Shown here: positions 44,042 to 52,378 of the stretch, piece after piece
Layout: the number at the start of each line of letters is the position of its first letter
How positions within the stretch are numbered: the stretch's first letter is position 1
NCBI RefSeq assembly: GCF_004208525.1
Contig: NZ_SGIT01000001.1
Coordinates: 186,001 to 250,000 of the forward strand
Reading direction: 5' to 3'
Length of the DNA stretch: 64,000 nucleotides
Origin: Sphingobacterium corticibacterium
GTDB taxonomy: Bacteria > Bacteroidota > Bacteroidia > Sphingobacteriales > Sphingobacteriaceae
Notes under the pieces: model-generated
Databases searched by the model: none
What the model saw: the letters and a program-made list of their open reading frames with translations, nothing else
Told to the model about the DNA's origin: nothing
Program-made: the position numbers and the translations under genes

Positions 44042-45469
44042 TTAATTTACCGCAATAGTATCAACTGACATCATTTTTTCAGCTCTTGTTTGAAAGAAAA
44101 TAGTACAGTTTGGCAACCATTTTCTCAAGTTTTTTTTATCATGTTCAGTTAAAAAATCGTCGTCCAATCGCAAACTCCGTAAGCCGGTCAACGTCGCTAT
44201 TTTAGGTGAGATATATGTAATAGGATTATCCCATATCTCCAATTCTTCAAGATTTTTTAAATCAGCTATATTATCCGGAATACTGTCAATCTCGTTGTCG
44301 AAGATCAACAACTCCCTGACGTTTCCCAGAAACTTTGTTTCCTGGGTTAAGCTTTTGATAACATTGTTATATAAATATAATGTTTCCAGCTTTTGCAAGC
44401 GCTCGTCAATGAAGGTGATGTCGGCTAGTTTATTATTCTGCAACGAAAGCCATTTTAGACTGGGAATTGTTTTTATCTTCTCTGGAAACGTAGTTAAATC
44501 GTTTCTAGATAGATCAAAATGTGCTAAACTATCCATCTTCGATAGGTCGCACGGGATCTTCGTTATACCCGTTTCTGCGAAAGACACGCTTTTTAAGGAA
44601 TGTAGTCTTGGGAGCTCGCAAGGAAACTCCGTAAGAGGATTTACGGCAAGCACAAGATCCTCTAATCCCTTTATCTCGAAAATCTGTTCCGGGATACTAG
44701 TAAAATTGTTGTCGGTCAAGATAGCTTTGTAGACGGATAATTTTCCAATCCCCCTAGGTAGCGTCGATAATCCTCGATTCATAAGCCATAGATAATTACC
44801 GTTAGCGTCTTGTAAAATAGATGAGTCTTCACTTTTATAAAAACTTTTTTCCTTTCCTTCAACAATATTATTGCACAATGAAACCATTAGGTCTTTCAGA
44901 TTTGAGCCGTCTTCTTTTCCCTTCGAGAAGCTCCAGGCTTCAATTTTATTATCGCAAACGATGCAGTCTACTGTTACATTTGGATTCCATCTCACGTTAG
45001 GATAGACTAGCACAGGAGAATCGGCAGACCCAAAGCGGACCATACGAGGAATATCTTCAAATTTTGTAGAGGTAATCAGAATACCCATTTCCGGCAGAGT
45101 GATGGTTCTCTTCCAAAACTTTGCTTTGGGTAGTTCGGGGTAGCCCTCGATACCGAAAATGATACCAGACTGTCCGTCAAAATCTTTCGGCAATATGATG
45201 TAGTTGTGCTCCTGCCACCGCATGTAGAAGACAAATACCACAACCAAATAACCTAGGGTTAGCACAGTTTGGCCAACTTCGTATATTCTCCGGTTCTTTG
45301 ACAACTTCCGTAGGGCAAAGTCGATGATATATAACAGCAAGCCTATGCCCAAGAGGTAAATACCTAGAAAGAAAAAATAGCTAAAAGTCAAAATTGCCAA
45401 TAGCCCCACAGCGGTGGTCAGAAAGGCCATAACCTTCATTGGGGAACCCAAAAGTCTTCTGATAAACAT
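44042..45469 (-). CDS. Leucine-rich-repeat membrane protein
   Basis: With ATG 45469 the protein has 475 residues. Three N-terminal membrane segments (MAFLTTAVGLLAILTFSYFF, YLLGIGLLLYIIDFAL, VGQTVLTLGYLVVVFVFYM) precede a soluble part. Residues about 255-455 are LRRs (LPRGIGKLSVYKAILTDNNF, LEDLVLAVNPLTEFPCELPR, LKWLSLQNNKLADITFIDER). LRRs are protein-binding surfaces. The longer frame to 45511 overlaps the hydrolase gene and is rejected. The partner is unknown. Confidence 0.75.
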   Translation of the reverse strand: MFIRRLLGSPMKVMAFLTTAVGLLAILTFSYFFFLGIYLLGIGLLLYIIDFALRKLSKNRRIYEVGQTVLTLGYLVVVFVFYMRWQEHNYIILPKDFDGQSGIIFGIEGYPELPKAKFWKRTITLPEMGILITSTKFEDIPRMVRFGSADSPVLVYPNVRWNPNVTVDCIVCDNKIEAWSFSKGKEDGSNLKDLMVSLCNNIVEGKEKSFYKSEDSSILQDANGNYLWLMNRGLSTLPRGIGKLSVYKAILTDNNFTSIPEQIFEIKGLEDLVLAVNPLTEFPCELPRLHSLKSVSFAETGITKIPCDLSKMDSLAHFDLSRNDLTTFPEKIKTIPSLKWLSLQNNKLADITFIDERLQKLETLYLYNNVIKSLTQETKFLGNVRELLIFDNEIDSIPDNIADLKNLEELEIWDNPITYISPKIATLTGLRSLRLDDDFLTEHDKKNLRKWLPNCTIFFQTRAEKMMSVDTIAVN

Positions 45470-45503
45470 TTTTTTGAGATAATGTAGAGAGTTTACTGAA
45501 CTA

Positions 45504-46145
45504 TTAACCAATGATCCTATTGAGCAATTTACTTATTTCTTCTGGTTTGTTCACTGTCATAAAATGACCACCACCCTGAATTTTATAATCCGTTTTTATG
45601 TTTTTAATAGGTAGAATTCTGTCATTGAGACCATGTATATGAACATAATTTAGGGGTATTTGCAGGTTCTTCCAAGTTACTACTTTGTCTATAGCCCAGT
45701 AAAGGAACTTATTATCAGTTTCCTCTAAGATCTGTTTTAATAATATTTTGTCGCTCGGTGTCTGCGCTCCAAAGAACCAATTAGAAATACAATTAGCGCT
45801 TTTAAGAAAAGGTGCGGGTATAAAGTGATGTATCTTTAGTTTCCCCAAAATCCTATACAGCATTGGTATTTCTTTTCTAGTCTTGGCCGAAGCAATTAAA
45901 ATTAGCTTGTCAATTGCTATTGTTTTTGCAATTTCGACAGCAATAATACCGCCGAAAGAAAGACCAATTAAAATCGGGTTTTCAGCATTTATTTTCTTTG
46001 AAATCCTTTTCGTATAATACTCAATTCTTTCATCCTTTCGAGGTTCAATCCAATCTATGAATTCGACATCTAAGTTTCCAAAATCTATTTTTTGAAAAAC
46101 TCTTTTGTCGACACCTAAGCCACTAAAAATGTAAGCCTTTTTCAT
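45504..46145 (-). CDS. Alpha/beta hydrolase
   Basis: The 213-residue protein has the nucleophile elbow IGLSFGGIIAVEIAKTI (G-L-S-F-G-G), the acid HGLNDRILP and the histidine GGGHFMTVNKPEE, so a complete Ser-Asp-His triad is present. It is a small cytoplasmic hydrolase without a lid domain; the substrate is unknown. It lies 34 bp upstream of the LRR gene start on the same strand, so co-transcription is possible. Confidence 0.85.
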   Translation of the reverse strand: MKKAYIFSGLGVDKRVFQKIDFGNLDVEFIDWIEPRKDERIEYYTKRISKKINAENPILIGLSFGGIIAVEIAKTIAIDKLILIASAKTRKEIPMLYRILGKLKIHHFIPAPFLKSANCISNWFFGAQTPSDKILLKQILEETDNKFLYWAIDKVVTWKNLQIPLNYVHIHGLNDRILPIKNIKTDYKIQGGGHFMTVNKPEEISKLLNRIIG

Positions 46146-46241
46146 GAAGATTTAAAATTAATACATGCCGTTCAATTGAAACAACGTTTATTTGATTGTT
46201 GCATTTACAGGCGGAAAACTGTTCTTTTAATATCCATATAT

Positions 46242-46916
46242 TCAGAAAAGTCTTGCCTCTCTTGTCAACTTACTTTTGTCCAGTCCGAAGTTCTCGCTAA
46301 AAATATCTGTCAGGAGATCGACTATTTCATTTTTATTATAAGTCTTCGGATTTCTACGTGATCTAACATAGTTTTCCCTGGTTATTTTTTCCGCAAGTTG
46401 TCCAACCGTTTCTACACGGAGTTCTTTTCCTACTTTTTGAGCAAACCAGAATCCCGAATATGTAAGCAAAATACCCAAGGCCCCTACAAAGGTATCCACA
46501 AATAGCCAGCCTGCGGAAGCAAACAATGAAATCCCAAGTGTCGTGATCAACCAACCAGGAGGGCTCAGTATATTTAATTTAATCCCCAAGTGTCTTTCAA
46601 GCTTCTTAGTCCTATGTCGCCTCTCCTTATGGGGTAAGATTACTGTTAATGGAAGGTCTGTCGATATCGATTTATGATCTATCTGTAACGTAATGGAGAT
46701 TGCGTTACGGAGTTTGTAAAATGCTTGCTGTGTGGTACAACTGTCAACGTTGTCCAGTTTAATTTTCTCCATAACCAAGTCACATAGCTGTCCGAAGGTC
46801 GTAATGGAAGACAGCTCTGCATCTGCAAACGAAATTTCGAATGATTTTTCAATCTCAATCAGCAGATCATCAATATCTTCAGAGTCGATGTTTTCGAGTT
46901 TGTCATCTGTTTTCAT
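46242..46916 (-). CDS. ACP-like domain protein with two membrane helices
   Basis: The 224-residue protein begins with an acidic four-helix segment like an acyl-carrier protein (IDDLLIEIEKSFEISFADAE, then TFGQLCDLVMEKI). The usual DSL serine motif is not seen; SSITTFGQL sits where it would be. A conserved basic block (LPHKERRHRTKKLERHLGIK) and two membrane helices (LITTLGISLFASAGWLFVDT, GALGILLTYSGFWFAQKV) follow. Truncated paralogue pieces occur at 33047-33247 and 39664-39731, so the family has been duplicated and eroded here. Function is not known. Confidence 0.6.
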   Translation of the reverse strand: MKTDDKLENIDSEDIDDLLIEIEKSFEISFADAELSSITTFGQLCDLVMEKIKLDNVDSCTTQQAFYKLRNAISITLQIDHKSISTDLPLTVILPHKERRHRTKKLERHLGIKLNILSPPGWLITTLGISLFASAGWLFVDTFVGALGILLTYSGFWFAQKVGKELRVETVGQLAEKITRENYVRSRRNPKTYNKNEIVDLLTDIFSENFGLDKSKLTREARLF

Positions 46917-46945
46917 TAGTCAGTTGCTTTAGTTATTTCACAGAT
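46916..46945 (-). promoter_or_regulatory. Shared leader element, copy 3
   Basis: TTAGTCAGTTGCTTTAGTTA directly abuts the start codon of the ACP-like gene, as in the two CxxC genes at 12626 and 15847. Confidence 0.4.
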
Positions 46946-47013
46946 AATGCGTTGCTCAGTTTTCCTCAGGTAAAGTTGGGAGATAATTTCCGCCATAATG
47001 CCAAGACGCATCA

Positions 47014-47856
47014 TTATATTTTTTCTCTAAACGCATTATATAAACTCCATTCTTTGTCCGTTGAGATTTCAAATTCAAACGGTCTTTGCTCACCCGATTG
47101 GCTTAGGTTATCGATAACTTCTTTTGCACCTACTTTATCATTGGTTACTATATAAAAGTTTCTGATTCCTTTATGGGTATCACGAAAGACGTAATAGTTT
47201 TTGATATTTTTCTGCGTCAAATTGTTTTCAAAAAAAAGTTCAAATTTATCCAGCTCGTCCAGTTCTCCTTGCACTGGTAGCATAGATTCTTCATCCATGT
47301 TATACGGTGTTGTTACCTTAATGAAATAGCAAAATTCCTCTTTATGCGGAAATCGGTCAAATGCAGTATTACCGATTAATAAGCAGGGAAAACTGTCTTT
47401 CTGGTGATCGACGGTTTTAAATTCCTCAGGAACTACATAAGTATCACGTTCAAGTGGCCTGTCCTCGTCTACATTACCGACATCAAAACCATCATAAGTG
47501 ATTTTATACTTGCCAGCTATTTCGTAAAGTTCCTCGTCAAGTTCATACAAACTTTTAGCATTATGAATTTCTTTTCGCTCCAAATGCAGCCAATAACTCT
47601 TATCATCTGCCTGAAAAATATCCACAAATTCAAATCCTTTGTTTTTAAGTTCGTTGGCAACCTTTTCGAAATCGTCCTTTTTGTTTGAAGTAAAGAAATA
47701 ACCCCAAAGCAATGTCGTATCCGTATAAACGCCATTTGCTTCCATGTTGGAAAACATCTCTTCAATTTCTTCTAATGATATTTTAGTGGACTCCAGATTT
47801 GCATTACAACAGCCGAATATTGCAAGTAAAAATGTCCACATCATTATTTTTTTCAT
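47014..47856 (-). CDS. RraB-like and DUF695 lipoprotein
   Basis: The 280-residue protein has a lipoprotein signal ending AIFGC(C). Residues about 45-130 resemble ribonuclease-E-inhibitor RraB (WGYFFTSNKKDDFEKVANEL, FVDIFQADDKSYWLHLERKE, ITYDGFDVGNV). The C-terminal half matches DUF695 (VVPEEFKTVDHQKDSFPCLL, FEISTDKEWSLYNAF). RraB in proteobacteria inhibits RNase E in the cytoplasm; the lipoprotein signal here makes that role unlikely. Confidence 0.65.
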   Translation of the reverse strand: MKKIMMWTFLLAIFGCCNANLESTKISLEEIEEMFSNMEANGVYTDTTLLWGYFFTSNKKDDFEKVANELKNKGFEFVDIFQADDKSYWLHLERKEIHNAKSLYELDEELYEIAGKYKITYDGFDVGNVDEDRPLERDTYVVPEEFKTVDHQKDSFPCLLIGNTAFDRFPHKEEFCYFIKVTTPYNMDEESMLPVQGELDELDKFELFFENNLTQKNIKNYYVFRDTHKGIRNFYIVTNDKVGAKEVIDNLSQSGEQRPFEFEISTDKEWSLYNAFREKI

Positions 47857-47995
47857 ACTGTGAATTTTGCGACAAAGCCTCTTTATATGGAATTCATAAT
47901 TTTCTTTACTTCTCTAAAAGTAGGAAATATTAGTGAAAATATTAATACTCATTTATCTATATTTACACTGTATTTTGCCTAGAAAATAACCAACT

Positions 47996-48433
47996 ATGAA
48001 TAAAGAAACACTAGATTCTCTGAAACAAACCTTAGCATTAGATAGTGCTATAGACATCGGTCGTTTCGGCATCTTCTATGATTCCAGTGAATCCAGAGAG
48101 GATAAATATTTTATTAAAGCTAATAAGGAAGGATTGAAGATGTTTGCCTATCAATTATTATGCGCCTCTAAAGATCTGGAAGATCAGGAAAAGGACAATG
48201 CATTTGAAAAGATAGCTTTGATTCCCGATGGGAGTGCGTGGATTGATAAAGATTCAGAAATCAGCTTGTTCCATGTTGAATCTCCTCAGTTAAGTAAGCA
48301 TTTGGTGCCACTTATAACTAAGGAGACTTGGAAAGATCGGCTTAGCGAGATCGGCTGCACATTGATTGTCATCTTTTTATTTATTTCGTTACTTGTTGGT
48401 ATAGATGCCATTTTTACCTATTTAACGCCGTAA
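47996..48433 (+). CDS. Hypothetical protein with C-terminal membrane helix
   Basis: The 145-residue protein has a soluble N-terminal part (FGIFYDSSESREDKYFIKAN, KIALIPDGSAWIDKDSEISL) and a C-terminal helix (IGCTLIVIFLFISLLVGIDA). It is probably tail-anchored. The family is not recognised. It stands 190 bp before abiH. Confidence 0.5.
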   Translation: MNKETLDSLKQTLALDSAIDIGRFGIFYDSSESREDKYFIKANKEGLKMFAYQLLCASKDLEDQEKDNAFEKIALIPDGSAWIDKDSEISLFHVESPQLSKHLVPLITKETWKDRLSEIGCTLIVIFLFISLLVGIDAIFTYLTP

Positions 48434-48624
48434 TAGAAAACAGAGCGTAGTAATATGTTTCCGATTGCGGATACGCTGTATTCGTAATTACGTTAAAATA
48501 CGATTGCATGTAAACTTCCTATATTGCGATATATTTGAAATTCGTAAATTTAATCTTGAACTAATCAGTGGTATAGGACAACCGAACTAGAACAAGGCCT
48601 CTAAACAAAAAAATATTTGAGCAT

Positions 48625-49815
48625 ATGAATAAATTGATAATCATCGGCAATGGCTTTGATCTGGCGCATGGTCTCAAGACCGATTACAATTCCTTTATAA
48701 AATGGTTTGTCATCAAATGTTTCAGAGAAGCCTCTTTTGAAGATAAAAATGCTTCAGAACGGCCTATACATGTTTCCAATCAGATATTTGAGATCTGCGC
48801 ATCCACGAGTACAGTTATATACAGTGCTCCATCCTTCTCGAGTATCGAAGATTTGGTAGATGAGTTATTGGAAGGGAAATACACGTTGAACGATCAGTAT
48901 CAAACAATCGAGCTTCGTAATAAATATTTCAATATTAGGGGCACTGTGAAATCGTCACTACTTGAAGGGATTCTAGCTGATAAAAGGGAATACAATTGGG
49001 TCGACATCGAAAGCCATTTTTATCAGCGGCTTAAAAAAATTCTTGTTGAGCGAAAACGTTATACCGCGGAATATTATCATGATCTTTCCGTTAAAGAACG
49101 TACGGAGTTGTTAGATAAATTAAACCAAGAACTGGATGAGCTTAAAGAGCAGCTCTCGGAATATCTTACAGATGTATCGAAAGCAGCGCAGGTCAATTCC
49201 GTGTTTGAAGAATTTGTACATGAAGATATAAATACGCATGCTATCTTGGAAAAACATCAGTTAGCAAATAAGGAAGTAAGTAAAACGCCGCACGGTTTTA
49301 TCAATTCTACCTCTGTTAAGTTTCTTGACTTCAATTATACCTCATTGGTTAGACAGCTCACATCTGGTAGCGATACAGGTTACATCCCCATACACGGCAC
49401 GCTCAATAATCCCGAAAATCCCTTGATATTCGGCTATGGCGATGAGATAGACGACGACTATCTGAAGATGGAGAAAACCAATATCAATGCATACTTAAAA
49501 CATATTAAGTCCTTTGCTTATTTCCGTACCAATCAATATTCTCGTTTGGTAAACTTTGTCTCTGCGGAACCATATGTCATTTACATATGGGGGCACTCGT
49601 GTGGACTGTCGGATCGTACGTTACTCAATATGATCTTCGAACACGATAATTGTGCCGGCATCAAGATCTTTTATCATCAGAAAGAGGATGGAAGGGACAA
49701 TTTTGAAGAAATTACCCAGAATATTGCGCGTCATTTCAAGGATAAAGTCAAGATGCGCAACAGAGTATTTAATAAGACGCATTGCTGTGCAATGCCGCAG
49801 GTGAAAGCAGACTAA
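48625..49815 (+). CDS. abiH: AbiH-family phage abortive-infection protein
   Basis: The 396-residue protein starts LIIIGNGFDLAHGLKTDYNS, the glycine-rich start that defines AbiH. Later signatures YIPIHGTLNNPENPLIFGYG and YIWGHSCGLSDRTLLNMIFE also match. Lactococcal AbiH aborts phage infection; the mechanism is not established. Length is typical. It is the left-most gene of the defence island, in the same orientation as the following four-gene operon but separated by 250 bp. Confidence 0.88.
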   Translation: MNKLIIIGNGFDLAHGLKTDYNSFIKWFVIKCFREASFEDKNASERPIHVSNQIFEICASTSTVIYSAPSFSSIEDLVDELLEGKYTLNDQYQTIELRNKYFNIRGTVKSSLLEGILADKREYNWVDIESHFYQRLKKILVERKRYTAEYYHDLSVKERTELLDKLNQELDELKEQLSEYLTDVSKAAQVNSVFEEFVHEDINTHAILEKHQLANKEVSKTPHGFINSTSVKFLDFNYTSLVRQLTSGSDTGYIPIHGTLNNPENPLIFGYGDEIDDDYLKMEKTNINAYLKHIKSFAYFRTNQYSRLVNFVSAEPYVIYIWGHSCGLSDRTLLNMIFEHDNCAGIKIFYHQKEDGRDNFEEITQNIARHFKDKVKMRNRVFNKTHCCAMPQVKAD

Positions 49816-50067
49816 AACTCGCAGAATCTTTGTTGAATTGGAATAACACTCGAATAAATTCATTATCTTGCTATAGGCAATTATTTACGCAAAGCAAAAG
49901 TCAATAAACAGCTTAAAATAAAATTTAGAAAATGCGGATTCCCGTATAATATCATAGAAATTAGAGTTTAACTTAGCTGTAATAATGATTGCAAGTATTC
50001 ATACAATGTTATCATAAACTGGAATAAGTTTAACAAGAATAATTACAATTTATAAACCCTAAGAATC

Positions 50068-51114
50068 GTGGAATTAAAAAAAATAGGAGAAAATTTAGAA
50101 ATCAAGAATTTTGTCATTCATCAGCTCTTAAAAACAGCTGGTTTTAAAGAAGTGAAGAAGAAAGCTGCTGATGGATTAATAGCCATCAGTGAAAAGGAAC
50201 AGGTTTTTATGGGAAACTTGGATAAATCGTACCATAGAAAGTCTTCGCCTATCTACGGTATATTTTCTGGAGAAAATCCTAGATTCCGTGATCTTTTAAT
50301 TGGATATAAACTTGAAGAATATGATTTTCTAGAATTTTCAAAGAATGTCTTAGATTACTATGGTTCTGTATTAAGCTTGACCCCCACTTCGACAGGAGGG
50401 TATATGATTTTGTGTGAGTATACTAATAAGACCTCAAAAAATGATTTTCTTTTGGTGTTGATGATTAATAATAAAGAGGGCTATGTCGTAAATGAGAAAA
50501 ATCTCACTCTAGAAAATATTAAGAATTTAGATCTTAGTAAAGTAGATGTCGCTTGTTTAATCAATTTGACAGAATGGGCTAATATAGAGAATGAAGAAGA
50601 AACTGATCGGATAACCTACCTTTCATTTGTAAAAGGCATGAAGCAGGTGAGCCACTATTTTATGACATTTATAGATTGTGATAATAAGAATACTAATTCT
50701 GAATCATCACAAAGGTTATTGACTGCCATGAATGCATTTTTTGAAAAAGAAAAATACTCACGCAAGAAGAAGAGTCAATTGAAAAATGACGTTTTTGCGT
50801 ATTGTGAAGAACGGATGAAAAATAAAAAGGAAATTTTATTATCCTACATCTCTCAGCTTATTAATAAAGATGACCCCGAGAGCTTCCAAAATTTTGCTAT
50901 TGGAGAGGACTATAAAGTTAGCTCGGTAATAGGAGGGGATAAAGCGAAGATGAAACAGTTGAAATATGTGAGTTATGAGGGCGAGAATTATAAAATTGAA
51001 TTTGAAAAAGGGGCAATGCTTCTTGATAAAACAGTTGTGTATGATAAGAAGTCAAACGACCTAATTTTTAAAAATATTCCGATGGAGTTTGCTGAAAAAA
51101 TTAAGGCACTATAA
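50068..51114 (+). CDS. NdpA/YejK-like nucleoid-associated protein, gene A of the four-gene operon
   Basis: The GTG start at 50068 gives 348 residues. ENIKNLDLSKVDVACLINLT and DRITYLSFVKGMKQVSHYFM, TFIDCDN are the core of the 37-kDa nucleoid-associated protein family, with the helical middle SRKKKSQLKNDVFAYCEERM and a C-terminal YKVSSVIGGDKAKMKQLKYV. Family members bind DNA. The stop shares one base with the ATG of the next gene (TAATG), so translation is coupled. Its presence in an ATPase/HNH operon suggests a DNA-recognition or targeting role; that is inference. Confidence 0.75.
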   Translation: MELKKIGENLEIKNFVIHQLLKTAGFKEVKKKAADGLIAISEKEQVFMGNLDKSYHRKSSPIYGIFSGENPRFRDLLIGYKLEEYDFLEFSKNVLDYYGSVLSLTPTSTGGYMILCEYTNKTSKNDFLLVLMINNKEGYVVNEKNLTLENIKNLDLSKVDVACLINLTEWANIENEEETDRITYLSFVKGMKQVSHYFMTFIDCDNKNTNSESSQRLLTAMNAFFEKEKYSRKKKSQLKNDVFAYCEERMKNKKEILLSYISQLINKDDPESFQNFAIGEDYKVSSVIGGDKAKMKQLKYVSYEGENYKIEFEKGAMLLDKTVVYDKKSNDLIFKNIPMEFAEKIKAL

Positions 51115-52349
51115 TGATTCATGCTCTTGTTGATCTGATTACTAAGAACAATTGTCAAATAGAAGATGATGTATTGTTAATAGAACATAGAATTAATAAT
51201 TTAGCTGATTTTCTCGATTTCCTTAGGCAATTGAATAGCATACAGGGGCTTTTAGAAAGTGAATTGCTTGAGGATGAGTTGAAAGAGGGGGATCTTATTT
51301 CTTTAGAACTTTCAATTGCTAGCTTGAGCCAATTTGGAGTTTATACACAGTCGCTCTATTTTTTTAATAATCATAGATATAGTCTTCCTGAGAATAATGT
51401 GTTTTTATATGATGAAGGATGTTACATAGATCAAGCGTCCTTTTATGAAAATTATAAGGCTTTCGTAAATTTGGTAGCGGTATTGGAATCTATGGCGAAA
51501 TATAGCTATCTTAAAGTTGATGACAAATATGCTTTTATCGGTCGGGAGGATAGATATATTTTGGTTCCATTGATTTTTTCATTGGAAGATATCGTTGCGT
51601 TGTCTATGTCAAAATTAGGCTGTCTTAATCAATTTCTCAATGTGATGAGAGATAGTGAAGTTCAAGAGAAGAAACATATTTTTCTTAACGAACTTATCGA
51701 TTTCCTTTCACAGGTTGAAGAGGCGACACGCCTTATTACATTTGTTAATAAGATAGATGATTTCTTATCTAAAGCTGGAGCTGCCTTTAGCTTCTATCTT
51801 AGTGATTTCAAATTTAATAAACTTAAGCTTGAGATAGATTCTAAGTTGCTTGAATTTAATCAAAAAATACAAGGAGTAATAAACGATTCTCAAAACAAAC
51901 TTATAGCTATTCCAGCAGCTTTTGTTTTAGGCTTGACTTCTTTTGACTATCAAAATACACAATCAATAAAAAACCTCGTTATTTTAATCTCTTTATTTGT
52001 CTTTACATTGCTGCTCCAGATATTTATTTCCAATCAAAAAACAGCGTTACTATTCATCGAGCAAAATATCAAGTTTTATAAAGACTCATTCGGAGCGAAC
52101 CTAGCTTCTGGTATTAAAGATCGTTTTGTCGATGTAGATAAAGAATTTAAAAAACAGAAGGAACGACTCTTCATTACGAATGCATTATTATGGTTTGCCT
52201 TTATCTCATCTGCAGCATTTTATTTATGTCAGTTATTCGATACAGTATATCCCTCTTTTTTGATAATTTTTTACTTACTTTTTTTTCTAGGTAGGTACAT
52301 GTGCATTTTCTATGTATATGATGGAAGGACTCGTCATAGGAATTCATAA
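51114..52349 (+). CDS. Four-helix membrane protein, gene B of the operon
   Basis: The 411-residue protein has a soluble helical N-terminal part of about 240 residues (LIEHRINNLADFLDFLRQLN) and two membrane hairpins: LIAIPAAFVLGLTSF with LVILISLFVFTLLLQIFI, and FITNALLWFAFISSAAFYLC with FLIIFYLLFFLGRYMCIFYV. No family was recognised. It overlaps the gene A stop and is followed by gene C after 29 bp. In defence operons such proteins can serve as membrane effectors or anchors; here that is inference. Confidence 0.65.
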   Translation: MIHALVDLITKNNCQIEDDVLLIEHRINNLADFLDFLRQLNSIQGLLESELLEDELKEGDLISLELSIASLSQFGVYTQSLYFFNNHRYSLPENNVFLYDEGCYIDQASFYENYKAFVNLVAVLESMAKYSYLKVDDKYAFIGREDRYILVPLIFSLEDIVALSMSKLGCLNQFLNVMRDSEVQEKKHIFLNELIDFLSQVEEATRLITFVNKIDDFLSKAGAAFSFYLSDFKFNKLKLEIDSKLLEFNQKIQGVINDSQNKLIAIPAAFVLGLTSFDYQNTQSIKNLVILISLFVFTLLLQIFISNQKTALLFIEQNIKFYKDSFGANLASGIKDRFVDVDKEFKKQKERLFITNALLWFAFISSAAFYLCQLFDTVYPSFLIIFYLLFFLGRYMCIFYVYDGRTRHRNS

Positions 52350-52378
52350 CTTAATAATTAATCAATATTGGACATTAT

